A stretch of 64,000 bases of DNA from the NCBI GenBank assembly GCA_029204225.1, contig CM055100.1, positions 15,181,623 to 15,245,622 on the forward strand. The letters are read 5' to 3'. Positions 25,081 to 35,360 of this stretch are shown piece after piece. Source of the DNA: Diphasiastrum complanatum. Lineage: Eukaryota > Streptophyta > Lycopodiopsida > Lycopodiales > Lycopodiaceae. A program made the translations under genes and the position numbers. Position 1 is the first letter of the stretch, and the number at the start of each line of letters is the position of its first letter. The notes beneath the pieces were generated by a model, which was not told the origin of the DNA, did no database searches, and saw nothing but the letters and a program-made list of their open reading frames with translations.

Positions 25081-25976
25081 TCTTTGTCCGCATATTTCTT
25101 AGCCTTAGAGACTTTTGTGCATAATTTACCTTTTAGAAAAGGGACTATGGGCTTCCTTGTAGTTTATCCCATTCTTTGAAATCACATACAATATCTCAAC
25201 CACATCCATGGATACTAGCTTGAGAACATCCCATGTCTTAAGAAGAATTTATATGTAGTTAGTAGCTCAATAATACTTTACTATTTCGCAAAAAAAACAC
25301 TAACTGGATCTTGAATGTCTTATGGCAAAAAGCCAAGAACATGAGATACATCCAAAGTTGTGTAGGAACCAATTAAAACACCTCTAGATTGTTACAAGAA
25401 GTTGCATTTGAAATTTGTGGACCCTTGGATCAAGTTGGGTCCAAGATGAATGGATAGGATCATTGTGAATATTAGCCAATAAGATTGAGGGGCAAGGGCC
25501 TTCCCCATTTTATAAAAAGGCACCATTTGTACACTATTTCCATGCTTAATGAGAAGGAGGAAACTCTACCAATTTTGGAAGAGAAGCATCCTCATTTGCG
25601 ATTCAATGCTTGCTATTGCTCTTGTTGTTTCCATTTGTTTTCAAGTTCATGCTTGTTGGTCCCAATAGTTAAAGTTTTTCCTTTAGCAAGTACAATGTGC
25701 ATTTGAGCTAACCTCCACCCTCACTCTCTATCTCTCTCTCTTTTTCTTCCCTTCTCAATCTATTCTTCTCCATTCCTTCTCTTCAACCAAAACCATGAAG
25801 AATGTTAGTGTAGAGGAGTAGAGTTAAAGAGGAGTAGTATAGTGGTGAGTAGAGCTAAGGGAGAAAGTAGGAAACTAACTAAAAGTAGCATCTATGCTTA
25901 GTTAGGTACCTATCCAGTGATCTAACCCTTGTTGACAGGCGGAAGGGCTATACTACGAGAGATCTTCGACCCCACA
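25081..25976 (+). repeat. Probable Athila-type Ty3/gypsy 5' LTR
   Basis: The right end is CGACCCCACA, directly before a tRNA-Asp-type PBS. TATAAAAAGG lies at 25511-25520. The left end was not located. There is no coding sequence. Confidence 0.55.
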
Positions 25977-25977
25977 A

Positions 25978-25995
25978 TGGTGTCGTTTCCGGGGA
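25978..25995 (+). other. tRNA-Asp-type primer-binding site
   Basis: TGGTGTCGTTTCCGGGGA differs slightly from TGGCGCCGTTGCCGGGGA, the PBS typical of Athila/Tat elements. This distinguishes the element from the tRNA-Met-primed Copias around it. The leader at 25996-26587 holds no open frame and is cut by repeat I at 26588. Confidence 0.7.
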
Positions 25996-26587
25996 TAGGT
26001 TTCCACTAACTAGTTTAGCTGCATTTTAGTTATTTTCTTGCTTTTTAGAGTAGTTTAAGTAGATTTGTGGGGGTTAGAGTTAGTTTTCTGTATTTTTTTG
26101 TGTTTGGACTGTTCACAGCTAGCGGAGGAGGTGTGAGAGGGTAGAGGAGGCCCTGAACAACCTCTAAGGGCTTGAAACCCAAACCAACCATCCAAAAAAC
26201 TCAAAAAAACACACCAATCTGCATTTTGGAGGAAAAAAGAGCCAAAAAACTCATCAGATTTTTATATCTCTAGAATCAATGAGAATTAACCCTTGCATGA
26301 CTGGCAGCAGCTCCAAGGTACTGTCCCAGACCTGCATAGAAGCCTGCGAGAGTTAGTTCCAAGCAGATTGTAAAAATCATAGAAAAATCATAAAAAATTC
26401 AAAAAACCCTTTAAAAAATCCAAAAAAATTCAAATCTTCATAAGAATTCTCGCAGAGCCCTCTGAAGTTCCATCTCAGTGAGACCATGACACAGAGAAGC
26501 TTGCGAGAGCTAGTTTGATGATTCAAGCTGCTGCCCTTTCATATTTCTGATGCTTGCAGGGCCGTTGCGCAGCTGAGGAGAGAGACA

Positions 26588-27934
26588 TGTGGAGCCATGA
26601 CTATGGCTCTTTACTACATTTTGTCGGCTTCTTAATGCTAAATCATAAGCCTTACTTCTTATCGTAGTGCTTAGTATGGTTTTAAGCTATATTTAGTGCT
26701 ATGAGTCAAATCTGTTCTATATTTAGTATGAATTTGGCATATGGCTGTGTCTAGCCGTTGCTCTTTTAAGTTATATTTAAACCGCATAGTCTACATAAAG
26801 ACCATTTGTAATTTAATACTGAGGCAATACTCATGTAAGGTTCAATTTTTGTTGTGGAAGTCATTGGTTTAAAAAAATGGTACGGACCTTCGTCAAGCTA
26901 TTCTTAAGGTGATAGCCATATTCTAAAGCCCAGTCGGCATTCTCGCATTATTCGACTTTGTGTGAGAGTCGCAGCCAGAGCCTTCCACCTTCGCATTTTC
27001 TTAATGCTCCTTTAAAGGCTGACTATTGCACAAAGCAGTTGGGTCTCAATCTAAAAGGCAAGAGTCTATTTCCTAAGGGCAGTTTTGTATTTCTGAAGGG
27101 CAGCTGTCACACTTTGCTGGATCTGTAGGGCAGCTGTTGCACCTCGCTAAAAAGCAATTGTCACACTCCTCACTCTCTCTCTTCGGGATTCTTAGGATAG
27201 GCTTCGCTCTCCCAAACGCAGGTTTGAAGACGGTTTTCCAGCCCTCATCGGTTTCTTGCGGCCAGCCACCATCGCACTTCATCTCCAGCCCACCTTCACT
27301 CGGGACCCTCGTTCTTTAGTGCCTACCTCAGCGGGTCATTGGGCCATCGTTCTTTCATTCATCCTCTTCTCAAGCGACGGTTTCCCGGCAAGTCTCCAAG
27401 TCCTCATCGGCCATCTATCAGATTCAAGACACATCAGAGAAGCAGGTCCTGCATCGCCCATCTAACAGATCTGCCGCAGTTCCTGAGGCAGTTAGTCATA
27501 ACCAGCACTCCAAAGTTTTATCTCCAACCAATCGCACTATTTGAAATAGCCATCAAACCTGTTTCTAACTATCAAACCTATGTTGGCAGCTTCTTATTGG
27601 CTAATGAGAGCCCTGTTCCAGATGGCAAATGACCATTTGCTCTTTCTTGCAAACAGTTGCAGAGCCCTCTTCTCTCTAGCACGATTTTGCTTTTGCTATA
27701 ACTTGTCATGCTCAAGCCATTAGCATTCATTCAGACACAATGTAGAACAGAGGCTCAGAAGCTCTATTGGTGCTTTAATGTAGATTTACTGCTTTTGCTA
27801 TTCATCTACAAGTTCAGAACGTTTGTGTTCTCAGATTCTTGTATAGAGGTGTAGCAATCTCTCTTCTTTGCAGTGCTTAGACTGTACACATCTTTGTAAT
27901 CCGCAAATGGTGAATACAGATAATGTAAATCTGA
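26588..27934 (+). repeat. Repeat I, copy 1 (LTR-like)
   Basis: Starts TGTGGAGCCATGAC. It matches the reverse complement of 39446-40469 but contains about 350 bp more (near 26890-27260), including GGGCAGCTGTYRCAC repeats at 27078-27150. It lacks the last bases present in copy 2. An open stretch at 27339-27632 is shared by both copies (MGHRSFIHPLLK) but has no known domain. It is probably coincidental. Confidence 0.8.
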
Positions 27935-28470
27935 GTGTTCTGAATCACACAACTTGTTTCTATTGTGAATAGCTTCTGTGCTTTTCATGGTGATTCATGT
28001 TGGTAATAGGAAGTTTATGGCACTGTATGCAATGCTTATTACACAGTGTTTGGACTGGAATTGTCTAGTGAAGTGTCTCTAGCCTTCAATCTTGTGATTT
28101 GCGCAGATCATAGGAGTTAGATTCATGATAAGCTACTGTCAAGATAACAGAAACACTGTGTGGCTTTCCCTTTTGCCGAAGTATTTGCTTTCTTGAGTTC
28201 ATTCCCAATTGAATCTGAAAACCATAATGAAGTATTCGGTATCTTTCTTCTGGGTGTTTTGTTTTCTTTATAAGGTTGTTCTGGTAGCCCACGTGAAAAC
28301 ATTTGTTGATGACTAGATCGCAATCATTTTATATTCCACTCCGTTCATTCTTGGTTATTTCCTTAGTTTGCACTAATAATCACAGTATTAGTCTTTTTAT
28401 TGCTCTCCTGTAGGAACAATACCCATTTATACTACAAATATCAATCATTTTGTTGTTGGTATGCCGCGAC
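27935..28470. other. No gene seen
   Basis: Unassigned DNA between repeat I and the partial H-type LTR. Confidence 0.5.
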
Positions 28471-28472
28471 AG

Positions 28473-28860
28473 ATTCATTCATCAGAGTAAAAATGTTCAC
28501 ATAACTAACTTGCATACACAGTGCAAAACTAATAGAAAATGATCTATTGCTTTATGAAAACTTCTTAAAGGAGAGTTTATAGTCTGTCGCATATCTGACT
28601 GCAAAAACTGTTCTATTCTATTCCATGCTATCATTTTTTCCTATCTCTCTACTTATGTTTGTTGGTAGAGAAAATATATATTATTTTATCATTTTCTTTT
28701 AAGTTGGTCTTGTAATAAAGGGGCTATGCTTAAGCACTGATTAGTTGCAGCTGTATGTTTTTATTTGAACAGATTGTACTTGCAACCGCCTTTGCGAGAT
28801 CTGATTCGTCCCGTGTGGAAGTATCCGGGGATGAAGGAAAGTAAAATTCATTTTTCAACA
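28473..28860 (-). repeat. Partial H-type LTR
   Basis: The reverse complement starts TGTTGAAAAATGAATTT and follows the first roughly 390 bp of the 44039-44702 LTR, including GATCTCGCAAAGGCG and TTATGAAAACTTCTTAA (complement). It stops at ATGAATGAATC, the same point at which the truncated 5' LTR of element H begins. Confidence 0.8.
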
Positions 28861-29270
28861 TCTAGGAATTTGAGATGTTGAGTGCTCTCTAACTCCTTCA
28901 ACTTCTTCGTAATTCTGTGACTCCACTTGCTGCAAAAATGACTTTTTTGGACTCATCACAAAAAATTGTATGCTCCACTATTACAAACAACTGTCGTTCC
29001 TTAATAAATTGCGCTGGCAAATGATGGAGGGCATCAATAACAAAATTTACCAGTCTTGACAACAACAATCTCGCCTCTAGGAAGCTCAAAAGATCCAAGA
29101 TGAAAAGGCTTCGATTGGTGTGGGACTACCAATCGAATAAGGAGGGGAATAATGTTAGCAATAGAGTGAAAAGTAAAAAAGAAATAAAACTCCGTGGCAT
29201 GTGTATTGTAAGTCCACGTATGAGTAAAAGCTAATAAACTTCTACTATGGCATGTGTTTTGTAAGTCCAT
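28861..29270 (-). other. Unrecognised short open stretches
   Basis: 28898-29098 (minus) would encode 66 residues (MDLLSFLEARLLLSRL). No domain is recognised, and a duplicated GTGGCATGTGTWTTGTAAGTCCA block (about 29193-29270) lies beside it. Confidence 0.3.
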
Positions 29271-29991
29271 GGGTAGAAGCTTAAATAAATAAAATAACTT
29301 AAACTTAGACTTAAGAAAACTTAAGCTTAGAAAGATTCTAAGTTATGTTAAGCTATCTTAGGTCTAGAATTAGCAAAGTTCTAAAATTCTACGTTAAAAT
29401 TTAGAAGCCTTAGAATGCCTAGTTTAGATACTAATCCCATAAGCTAGTGGATGCTTATGGAAGGCCCTTCTTGCTATAATAAGAGAGACATTTTCCTTGT
29501 AAATAGCACTTTTGAGATTATGCTATATTGTCTTTCTCTATTTTGAGATTGTCATTCTGTTTCACTTGTGTTCCCTTTGGAAAGGTGCATAGCTTGAGGG
29601 AAGATGCTTGGGCCTCCTCTTGCCTCCTTTTTCTTATTGTGACATGCGTTTTATTGCTTTATGTTTATTTAGCCGCAATTTATTATTTACATCTCCCCTT
29701 TGGGTGTTAAGTAGGATTTAGTTGACTCCTTGCTAGTTGGGTAAGCCTTAGCAAGGTTTTTGTTATTTTGCACATGTGGTTAGTTGGGTACGCCTTAGCC
29801 ACACCTTAATTAGTTTTACTTCCTTTCCGAGCACCAGTTGGGAAAGCCTTGGTGTTCTCTTCCTTTGTTTACGTTATTTACAGTTGAAAGCTTGTGTAGA
29901 TCTTAGAAGGTGGACAACTGGTCTACCATTATACTACGCATGAACCCTTATTAGACCTAGCCACCATAGTGCAGTAGAATTACTTCCAACA
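29271..29991 (+). repeat. LTR-like segment O with several hairpins
   Basis: The left part (29280-29430) is dense in CTTAAG and CTTAGA words. A hairpin CCATAAGC/GCTTATGG lies at 29437-29460, a TATAATAA at 29475-29482, three constant-loop hairpins at 29728-29857, and GGTGGAC/GTCTACC at 29909-29927. The right end CTTCCAACA abuts Copia sequence at 29992. The LTR identity is inferred from the context. Confidence 0.45.
29728..29857 (+). other. Three hairpins with a constant 13-nt loop
   Basis: Hairpin 1 has stem CCTTGCTA/TAGCAAGG (29728-29735, 29749-29756). Hairpin 2 has TGTGGTTA/TAGCCACA (29775-29782, 29796-29803). Hairpin 3 has GAGCACCA/TGGTGTTC (29829-29836, 29850-29857). The loops are GTTGGGTAAGCCT, GTTGGGTACGCCT and GTTGGGAAAGCCT. 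Stem sequences differ completely, yet each is complementary (hairpins 2 and 3 with one G-U pair). The structure is probably transcribed in the leader of the surrounding LTR. Its function is unknown. Confidence 0.7.
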
Positions 29992-29999
29992 TTGTCACT

Positions 30000-30626
30000 C
30001 CTCAAGCACTTGACCTTTGTTCTTCTTAAAGCAATCACTATCAAAATGTCCTTTGAATCCACAATAGAAATATTTTAGCTTTGATCTATCTTCATTCTTG
30101 CCAACAAAAGTAGAAGGTTCACCTTGATCTCACCCTTTTGGGCTTTTGCCTTTGTCCTTGAACTTGCCTTTTGAGAACATAGCTCCCTCCTCTCCAACTT
30201 GAGATGTAGAAGTAGATCCTCCTCTTTCTTGGCATCTAAACTCTTCAGCCACCAAGGCCTCTTGCAAGTCCTCCATACTTTGCAATGTCTCTTGAATAGC
30301 AAAACTTTGCACCAAATTAGCATGATCATCCAACAAGCCATTAAGAACAACTTGAAAAAGCTTCACATCCTTAATGCTTTCAATAATGTCAATGCTTTAA
30401 CTCTCAAAACAAAAGCATGAGCACCTTCATCCTTCTTTTGAAGACTTTGAAAATTTTGCCTCCTTAGAGTTAGAAACCTAGATGTAGACTTGGACTCATA
30501 AACCTTCTTCAAAGATTTCCAAGCCTCACTTGATGTTGTGCACTTTCCAACTTCCTTTAGAAGCTCATTAGTCACATTCATCTTGATCATATGGAAAGCT
30601 TTATTTGCCCTCTTGTCATACCTCAA
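30000..30626 (-). pseudogene. Copia gag fragment fused to an integrase scrap (element N)
   Basis: The minus strand gives RYDKRANKAFHMIKMNVTNELLKEVGKC, then SLKKVYESK and LRRQNFQSLQKKDEGAHAFVLRVKAL. After frame changes come the NGLLDDHANL region and the zinc-knuckle segment YFYCGFKGHFDSDC, whose first Cys has become Tyr. Immediately after, at 30025-29995, the sequence matches the KCLRSDNGG region of Copia integrase as in element B. A deletion has therefore joined gag to integrase. On the other side gag begins abruptly at the PBS-like TATCAGAGT next to LTR F copy 2, so the gag start is also deleted. Confidence 0.8.
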
Positions 30627-30638
30627 TTACTCTGATAT

Positions 30639-31126
30639 TGTAAGAATTGCCTAGTGAAGGTCAGACTAGATCTTGTTGCAAACAACCAAAAGGACACCCG
30701 TGGAGCAAAACCACCCAACCAACAAGAAATGGGTAGTCAATACCCTAACCACTTCACCCCCATGCCATGGTGAATGAATGCAAGAGAGGAGAGGAATCCT
30801 GGCTTTAAGGATTAGAAAATCGAATAGGGAGATGGGCGAGTTTCCATGGTAAGTATTCTCTCCAAGAGGAGAGATTATTCTCCTTAGAATCCCCCATGCA
30901 ACCTATATTAAGCTATTGACCTCCTATTCTTGCATTATAGCAGTCAAACACCATGCAAGTGCTCCTATGTCCAATTATAGGTCTGGTCCCTCATATGATT
31001 CTTAATTACTTGTAACAACCACGTCCAAAATGATCTAGCATAACTTATAACCACATACCACTGGAGTGGCTGGCTATCCACGTCAAGAGTTATTCCGATT
31101 CCCTTATACAGGACATGGACATAACA
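30639..31126 (-). repeat. LTR F, copy 2
   Basis: 488 bp from TGTAAGAATTGCC to GGACATAACA, matching 23028-23557. The left neighbour is a PBS remnant plus Copia gag. The right neighbour is a PPT-like tract (minus TAAGGGAGGAAGAA, 31140-31127) preceded by GGGGACAAAACTGGC, which resembles a Ty3/gypsy 3' end. Confidence 0.85.
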
Positions 31127-31706
31127 TTCTTCCTCCCTTAAGCCAGTTTTGTCCCCAAAACCAATAACTAGGGAAGATCCAAATTTGTATGCTTTTAACT
31201 CTTTCCCATGAATCATTATCCTCAATCTAACCAACCATCCTAAGCAAGCACTCAGAGAAGAACGATTCCTTAATTGTTTATCTCTAACTCAGAGTACTCT
31301 TTCAGGGTCCAAAGGTACATTGAGCGATAAGTACTCCAATGGAAAAAATATTCAATACATCCAACTGTCATCATCATATAAACTAAGTTTACATGATACA
31401 TTGGATGAGCAGTCATCCAAACTTGAAGATTAAGTTCAAAGACTAACAGATCATTCATTTAACTTTTACATTTACCTTGAAAATCAATGACTTCAATATC
31501 AAATAAGTACTTAGAGATGGAATAATTCTCAAACTATATATCTTTTCACTGAAGCACTATATCGACCTCTAGAAGTACACTAAGAGATTAATTTCCCTAT
31601 TGGACCTGATTCTCTCCAATCTAGTAATGTCACCATCATGTAATCTCAATTTACATGAATCTCTGGGTGAAATGTCACCTTACATTGGAAATCAATGTTT
31701 AAAAGT
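31127..31706 (-). other. Possible Ty3/gypsy 3' end and unassigned DNA
   Basis: A minus frame (31234-31127) ends FGDKTGLREEE before the PPT-like tract, recalling the last residues of gypsy polyproteins. The rest holds a weak duplicated block with GTCATCATCAT...TTTACATGA words (31370 and 31630). No gene is assigned. Confidence 0.35.
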
Positions 31707-31859
31707 TAAGGTCAAAAGAAAAGAAAGGAAGTGTTGTTCAAGTTTATTTTACTTGTTTAATCTCATGTTTGAGCAATTTCATGTGGATGAGAGCAAATTG
31801 TCAAGATATGGTCACACTAGCTACATTGATTGGATCATAATGATCTGAAATCCTTCACA

Positions 31860-31871
31860 TGGTATCAGAGC
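31860..31871 (+). other. PBS of element G
   Basis: TGGTATCAGAGC, a perfect Copia initiator tRNA-Met PBS, directly after the LTR end TTCACA. Confidence 0.9.
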
Positions 31872-32469
31872 TTGTGTTTCAGGTTATGAAGGAGGAAATC
31901 AGATCTATCAATGATTTGGTAAAGATATCAAGACAAGAGCATGCTAGAGACGATTCTATACCAAAATCGAGTTTTTTGCTTTTGTAGATTGGATCTTTTG
32001 TAGATCAAAACCCTATATAGATTTTAAAACTTGATAAATTCCGATTTTTGATTTCACATACTAGATTTGGCCAATTTTTGGATCATTAGATCAACCTTAG
32101 TGGTGGCTATTAGATTGCATAATCAAAATTTCAACATTTGCATGTAGATTTGGAATAGTCAATCTTTTGTGATTTTAACAAAACCCTAATTTTGATTGGA
32201 TCTCTAGATAGTGAGGTTTCTGGACTTCATTTGAGTGTGTTCAATTTTAGGAAGTGGAAAAAGTCATTAGATTGAGGATAGATCAAAGGTTGATCAAGAT
32301 TTCATAATTCTATGTGGTGCTGATTTGCCTGTTATAAGTGCTAGAGGAGAATTTGTGAGATAGTTTCAAATCTTCGTGATTTCTTTAGAAAGCATTTTTT
32401 GCTGCTCAAAGGAGTGCCTTGTGCATTGAAATAGGTTGAAAGAGAAGATCAAGATCAGGTCATTGCTAC

Positions 32470-33650
32470 ATGGCAACCTCAATTGGAGTCATGTTGGAAG
32501 CCAATGATAGGCTTATCTCAAGTAATTATTCATTGTGGAAAGTGAGGATGGAATCACTTCTTGAGATGAATGATGTTTTGGATATTGTTGTAGGTTTGGA
32601 GGAGAGACCAGCAATACAATAAGATCAAGCGAGGTATGATAAGAGGGCAAGAAGGCTCTACACATGATCAAGATGAATGTTACCAATGAGCTTTTCAAGG
32701 AAGTTGGTAAGTGCACATCATCTTTGGAAGCTTGGGATTCATTGAAGAAGCTTTATGAATCCAAGTCTACTACTCTAAGAAGACAAATCTTTTCTTGTTT
32801 GCAAAAGAATGAAGAAAGTCCAAGTACTTTTGTTTTGAGAATGAAAGCATTGAATGATGAGTTAGCTTGCATAGATGAAAGCATTAAGGAAGGAGAGCTT
32901 ATTCAAGTGATTCTTAATGGCTTGTTGGATGCTCATGCTAACATTTTTCAAAGTATCGCTATTCAAAAGACTTTGCCAAGTTTGATGGATCTTCAAGAGA
33001 TCTTGATCAATGAGGAATATAGGCTTCAAGCAAGAGGTGGATCTACATCGACACTTCAAGAGGATGCTATGTTTACAAAGGGCAAATTCAAGGGAAAAAC
33101 CAAAAGTAAGTGGTCTAAAGTGCAAGATCAGGTAGATTTTTTTTCAAGTGGCAAAAAGAAGGATAGATCAAAGCTCAAGTGCTTCTATTGTGGCATCAAA
33201 GGACACTTTGCCAGTGAGTGCTACAAGAAGAATAGAGATCAAGGAGACAAGCAAGGCAATCTTACTCTTGATGTGGATGGTTTGGATGTTCAAAATGCAA
33301 ATGATGATGGTTTTGTGATGTCTTCATGTATGCTTGCTAATGATGGAGATATAGATCCTTGGTGGATTGATAGTGGAGCAAGTTTACACATGACCTTTCA
33401 CAAAGAGTACTTCACATCTTTGTTGGCATATGGAGATGACAAGAGGGTTATCTACACAGCAGATGATGGGTAGTGTGCAATCAAAGGAATTGGCACCATT
33501 CCTATTTCTCTCTCTACAAATAGGAATGTTCATTTGGAGGATGTCTTGGTTATTCCATCTATTACCAAGAATTTGCTTAGTGTGAGTCAATTGCTAGGTA
33601 AAGGCCTCAAGGTGGAGTTTGATGGAGATGCCTTTATGATTAAAAGGAGG
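32470..33650 (+). pseudogene. gag-protease of element G
   Basis: The ATG at 32470 opens MATSIGVMLEANDRL, then SSNYSLWKVRMESLLEM. A TAA near 32619 and a frameshift near 32660 break it. The frame 32664-33473 then carries the gag core, the zinc knuckle CFYCGIKGHFASEC (about 33180-33220) and the protease motif WWIDSGASLHMT (about 33358-33395). A TAG at 33471-33473 is followed by in-frame Copia sequence down to SITKNLLSVSQ. Gag would form the particle and the protease would mature it, but three lesions prevent a full product here. Confidence 0.9.
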
Positions 33651-33655
33651 ATGTC

Positions 33656-34627
33656 TTGATTGGAAAAGGTAAAAGGCAAGGGAAGTTGTTGAAACTAGAT
33701 TCTTGTGTTATTGCTAACCAAGTTGGATGTGTTGCAAGGGAGCAAATTCCTGTTCAAGAGGTTTGGCATAAAAGGATGGGACACCTCAACTTCAAGTCAT
33801 TGGAGGAAATGGCTAGGAAGAAGATTGTGATAGGTCTTCCAAGTTTCTTAAGTGGCATCAAGCATTTTTGTGAGTCTTGTGCTTTGTCTAAGTCACATAG
33901 ACTACCTTATACTAGATCTACAAAGCCTTTTCAACTTGTACATTCAGATATTCATGGATTTACTACAATTAGCAATAGTGGAGCTAAGATGTATGTAACA
34001 TTCATTGATGATTTTAGTAGATTTTGTTGGATCTATCTACTAAAGACAAGGATGAAGTGTATGATGTCTTTATCAAGTTCAAGAATGCAAGGGAGAACCA
34101 ATTTTCCACAAGGATCAAGTGCTTAAGGAGTGACAATGGTGGTGAGTGACATATCTACCAAGTTCAAGGCCTTTCGTGATGGAGTGGCTGAAAGGAATAA
34201 TAGGACTTTATGTGAAAGTGCTAAATCCATGAGGTTAAGTGCTAATCTTGAGAAACCATTTTGGGATCAAGCTTTGTTGTGTGCCAATTTCTTGTGCAAT
34301 AGGTGTAGTGCTATTTTGGATGGAAGGACACCTTTTGAGATGCTATTCAAGAGGAGGCCGAGTGTCAACTTTCTAAGAACCTATGGATGCACATGCTATG
34401 TCAACATTGCTCTTGATGCTAGGACCAAGGAGGATCCATCTTTAGGAAGAGGTATTTTTGTTGGATATAGTGAGGTGAGTAAAGCCTACAAGGTTTTCAT
34501 TCCTTCTACTAACAAAGTGGTTGTTGGTAGAGATGTCATGTTTGATGAGGGGAACATTCCAAAAGTTTCTTCAAGCATGATTGATGGTGGTGTGGATGGA
34601 TCTAACATTCTTGATGTTGATGAATAG
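33656..34627 (+). pseudogene. Integrase of element G
   Basis: The zinc-binding N-terminus WHKRMGHLNF...CESCALSKSH, LVHSDIHGF (first catalytic Asp) and FIDDFSRFCWIYLL are present in 33656-34126. After a frameshift, GVAERNNRTL (catalytic Glu) and FLRTYGCTCYVNIALDARTKEDPSLGR follow to a stop at 34625-34627. About 17 codons present in element B between the second Asp and the Glu are missing. The final DVDE-TAG stop is shared with element B. Confidence 0.85.
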
Positions 34628-34636
34628 GATCCTACT

Positions 34637-34999
34637 TTGGATGGTGATGATGATGGACCTTCATCAAGTCAAGATCCAAGGAGAACATCAAGGGAAAGAC
34701 AAGTACCTTCAAAGATCACATATGATCAAAAGGGTAAGCAAGTAGTTTCTAGAAATTATGTTTCTTTCCTAACCTCTTTGGATGAACCTACAAGTGTAGA
34801 TCAAGCAAGGAAAGAAGAGGAGTGGATCCAAGCAATGGATCTTGAGTATCAAGCTCTTATGAAGAGTGAAACATCTTTTGGTGGATCTTCTTGTGTACAT
34901 GGAGCTATGCAAGTGGATGGATGTTATCTTGATGTAAAATCAAGTAATGGATCTAGAAAAAACAAATTCAATGACTTTGATGGCTATAAAAGGATATAG
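34637..34999 (+). pseudogene. Linker to RT start, then foreign sequence (element G)
   Basis: Runs on from the stop in frame with the Copia linker (DPRRTSRERQVPSK, then EEWIQAMDLEYQALMKS). Where RT should continue, the text becomes GGSSCVHGAMQVDGCYL, which is also found in element B but is not Copia RT. It then runs into the LTR at 34984. Confidence 0.8.
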
Positions 35000-35360
35000 C
35001 TTGTAGAGAGAGTGATTTTCTCTCTTCTCTATCTCATTTCATGCTTATACATGGTTCTCTTGGGTTCTACTATCCATTGGTGCACTATGCTTGTGATTGC
35101 TTGTATTTCTGTGTGTAGAATGATCTATAATTGTTATTTTTGGTTTCACACGTGTGAATGGTAGTAGCTTGCTGATTTTTTACAGATAGAAAAAATACTT
35201 TATCATATCATTCAATTTTGATCAAGTTCTATTAGTGTTTGCATCTCAGTTTGTGTGTAGATGCTGATTTTTCTACATTGGTGGGGTTTGTAGTGTATTT
35301 CTCTTTCTAACCAAAGATCTTTCAAGTGGTTTGGATCATAATGATCTGAAATCCTTCACA
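34984..35360 (+). repeat. 3' LTR of element G, U3 missing
   Basis: Starts at the TATA box CTATAAAAGG (34984-34993), contains the palindrome TTCACACGTGTGAA (35145-35158) and ends CCTTCACA. It matches the TATA-to-end part of the LTRs of B. Confidence 0.85.

Larger units (their letters stand above)
31707..35360 (+). mobile_element. Element G: Copia without RT
   Basis: In order: a piece matching the foreign segment of element B (31707-31830), the last 28 bp of an LTR, a PBS (31860), a leader without genes (31872-32469), gag, PR, INT, the start of the foreign segment (about 34880-34983) and an LTR lacking its U3 (34984-35360). RT and RNase H are absent. Segments from PBS to INT match element B closely. 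Confidence 0.8.

Noticed and set aside
25978-25995. tRNA gene fragment
   Set aside because: The match is to the complement of a tRNA 3' end next to an LTR end, so it is a primer-binding site.
27073-27632. Overlapping open frames on both strands in repeat I
   Set aside because: They are shared with the inverted copy at 39446-40469, but there is no domain, the frame relations change and large indels do not respect codons.
29728-29857. CRISPR-like or tRNA D-arm-like reading of the constant-loop hairpins
   Set aside because: Only three copies, variable stems and a plant retroelement context. The AGTTGGG word resembles a tRNA D-loop, but no cloverleaf can be drawn around it.
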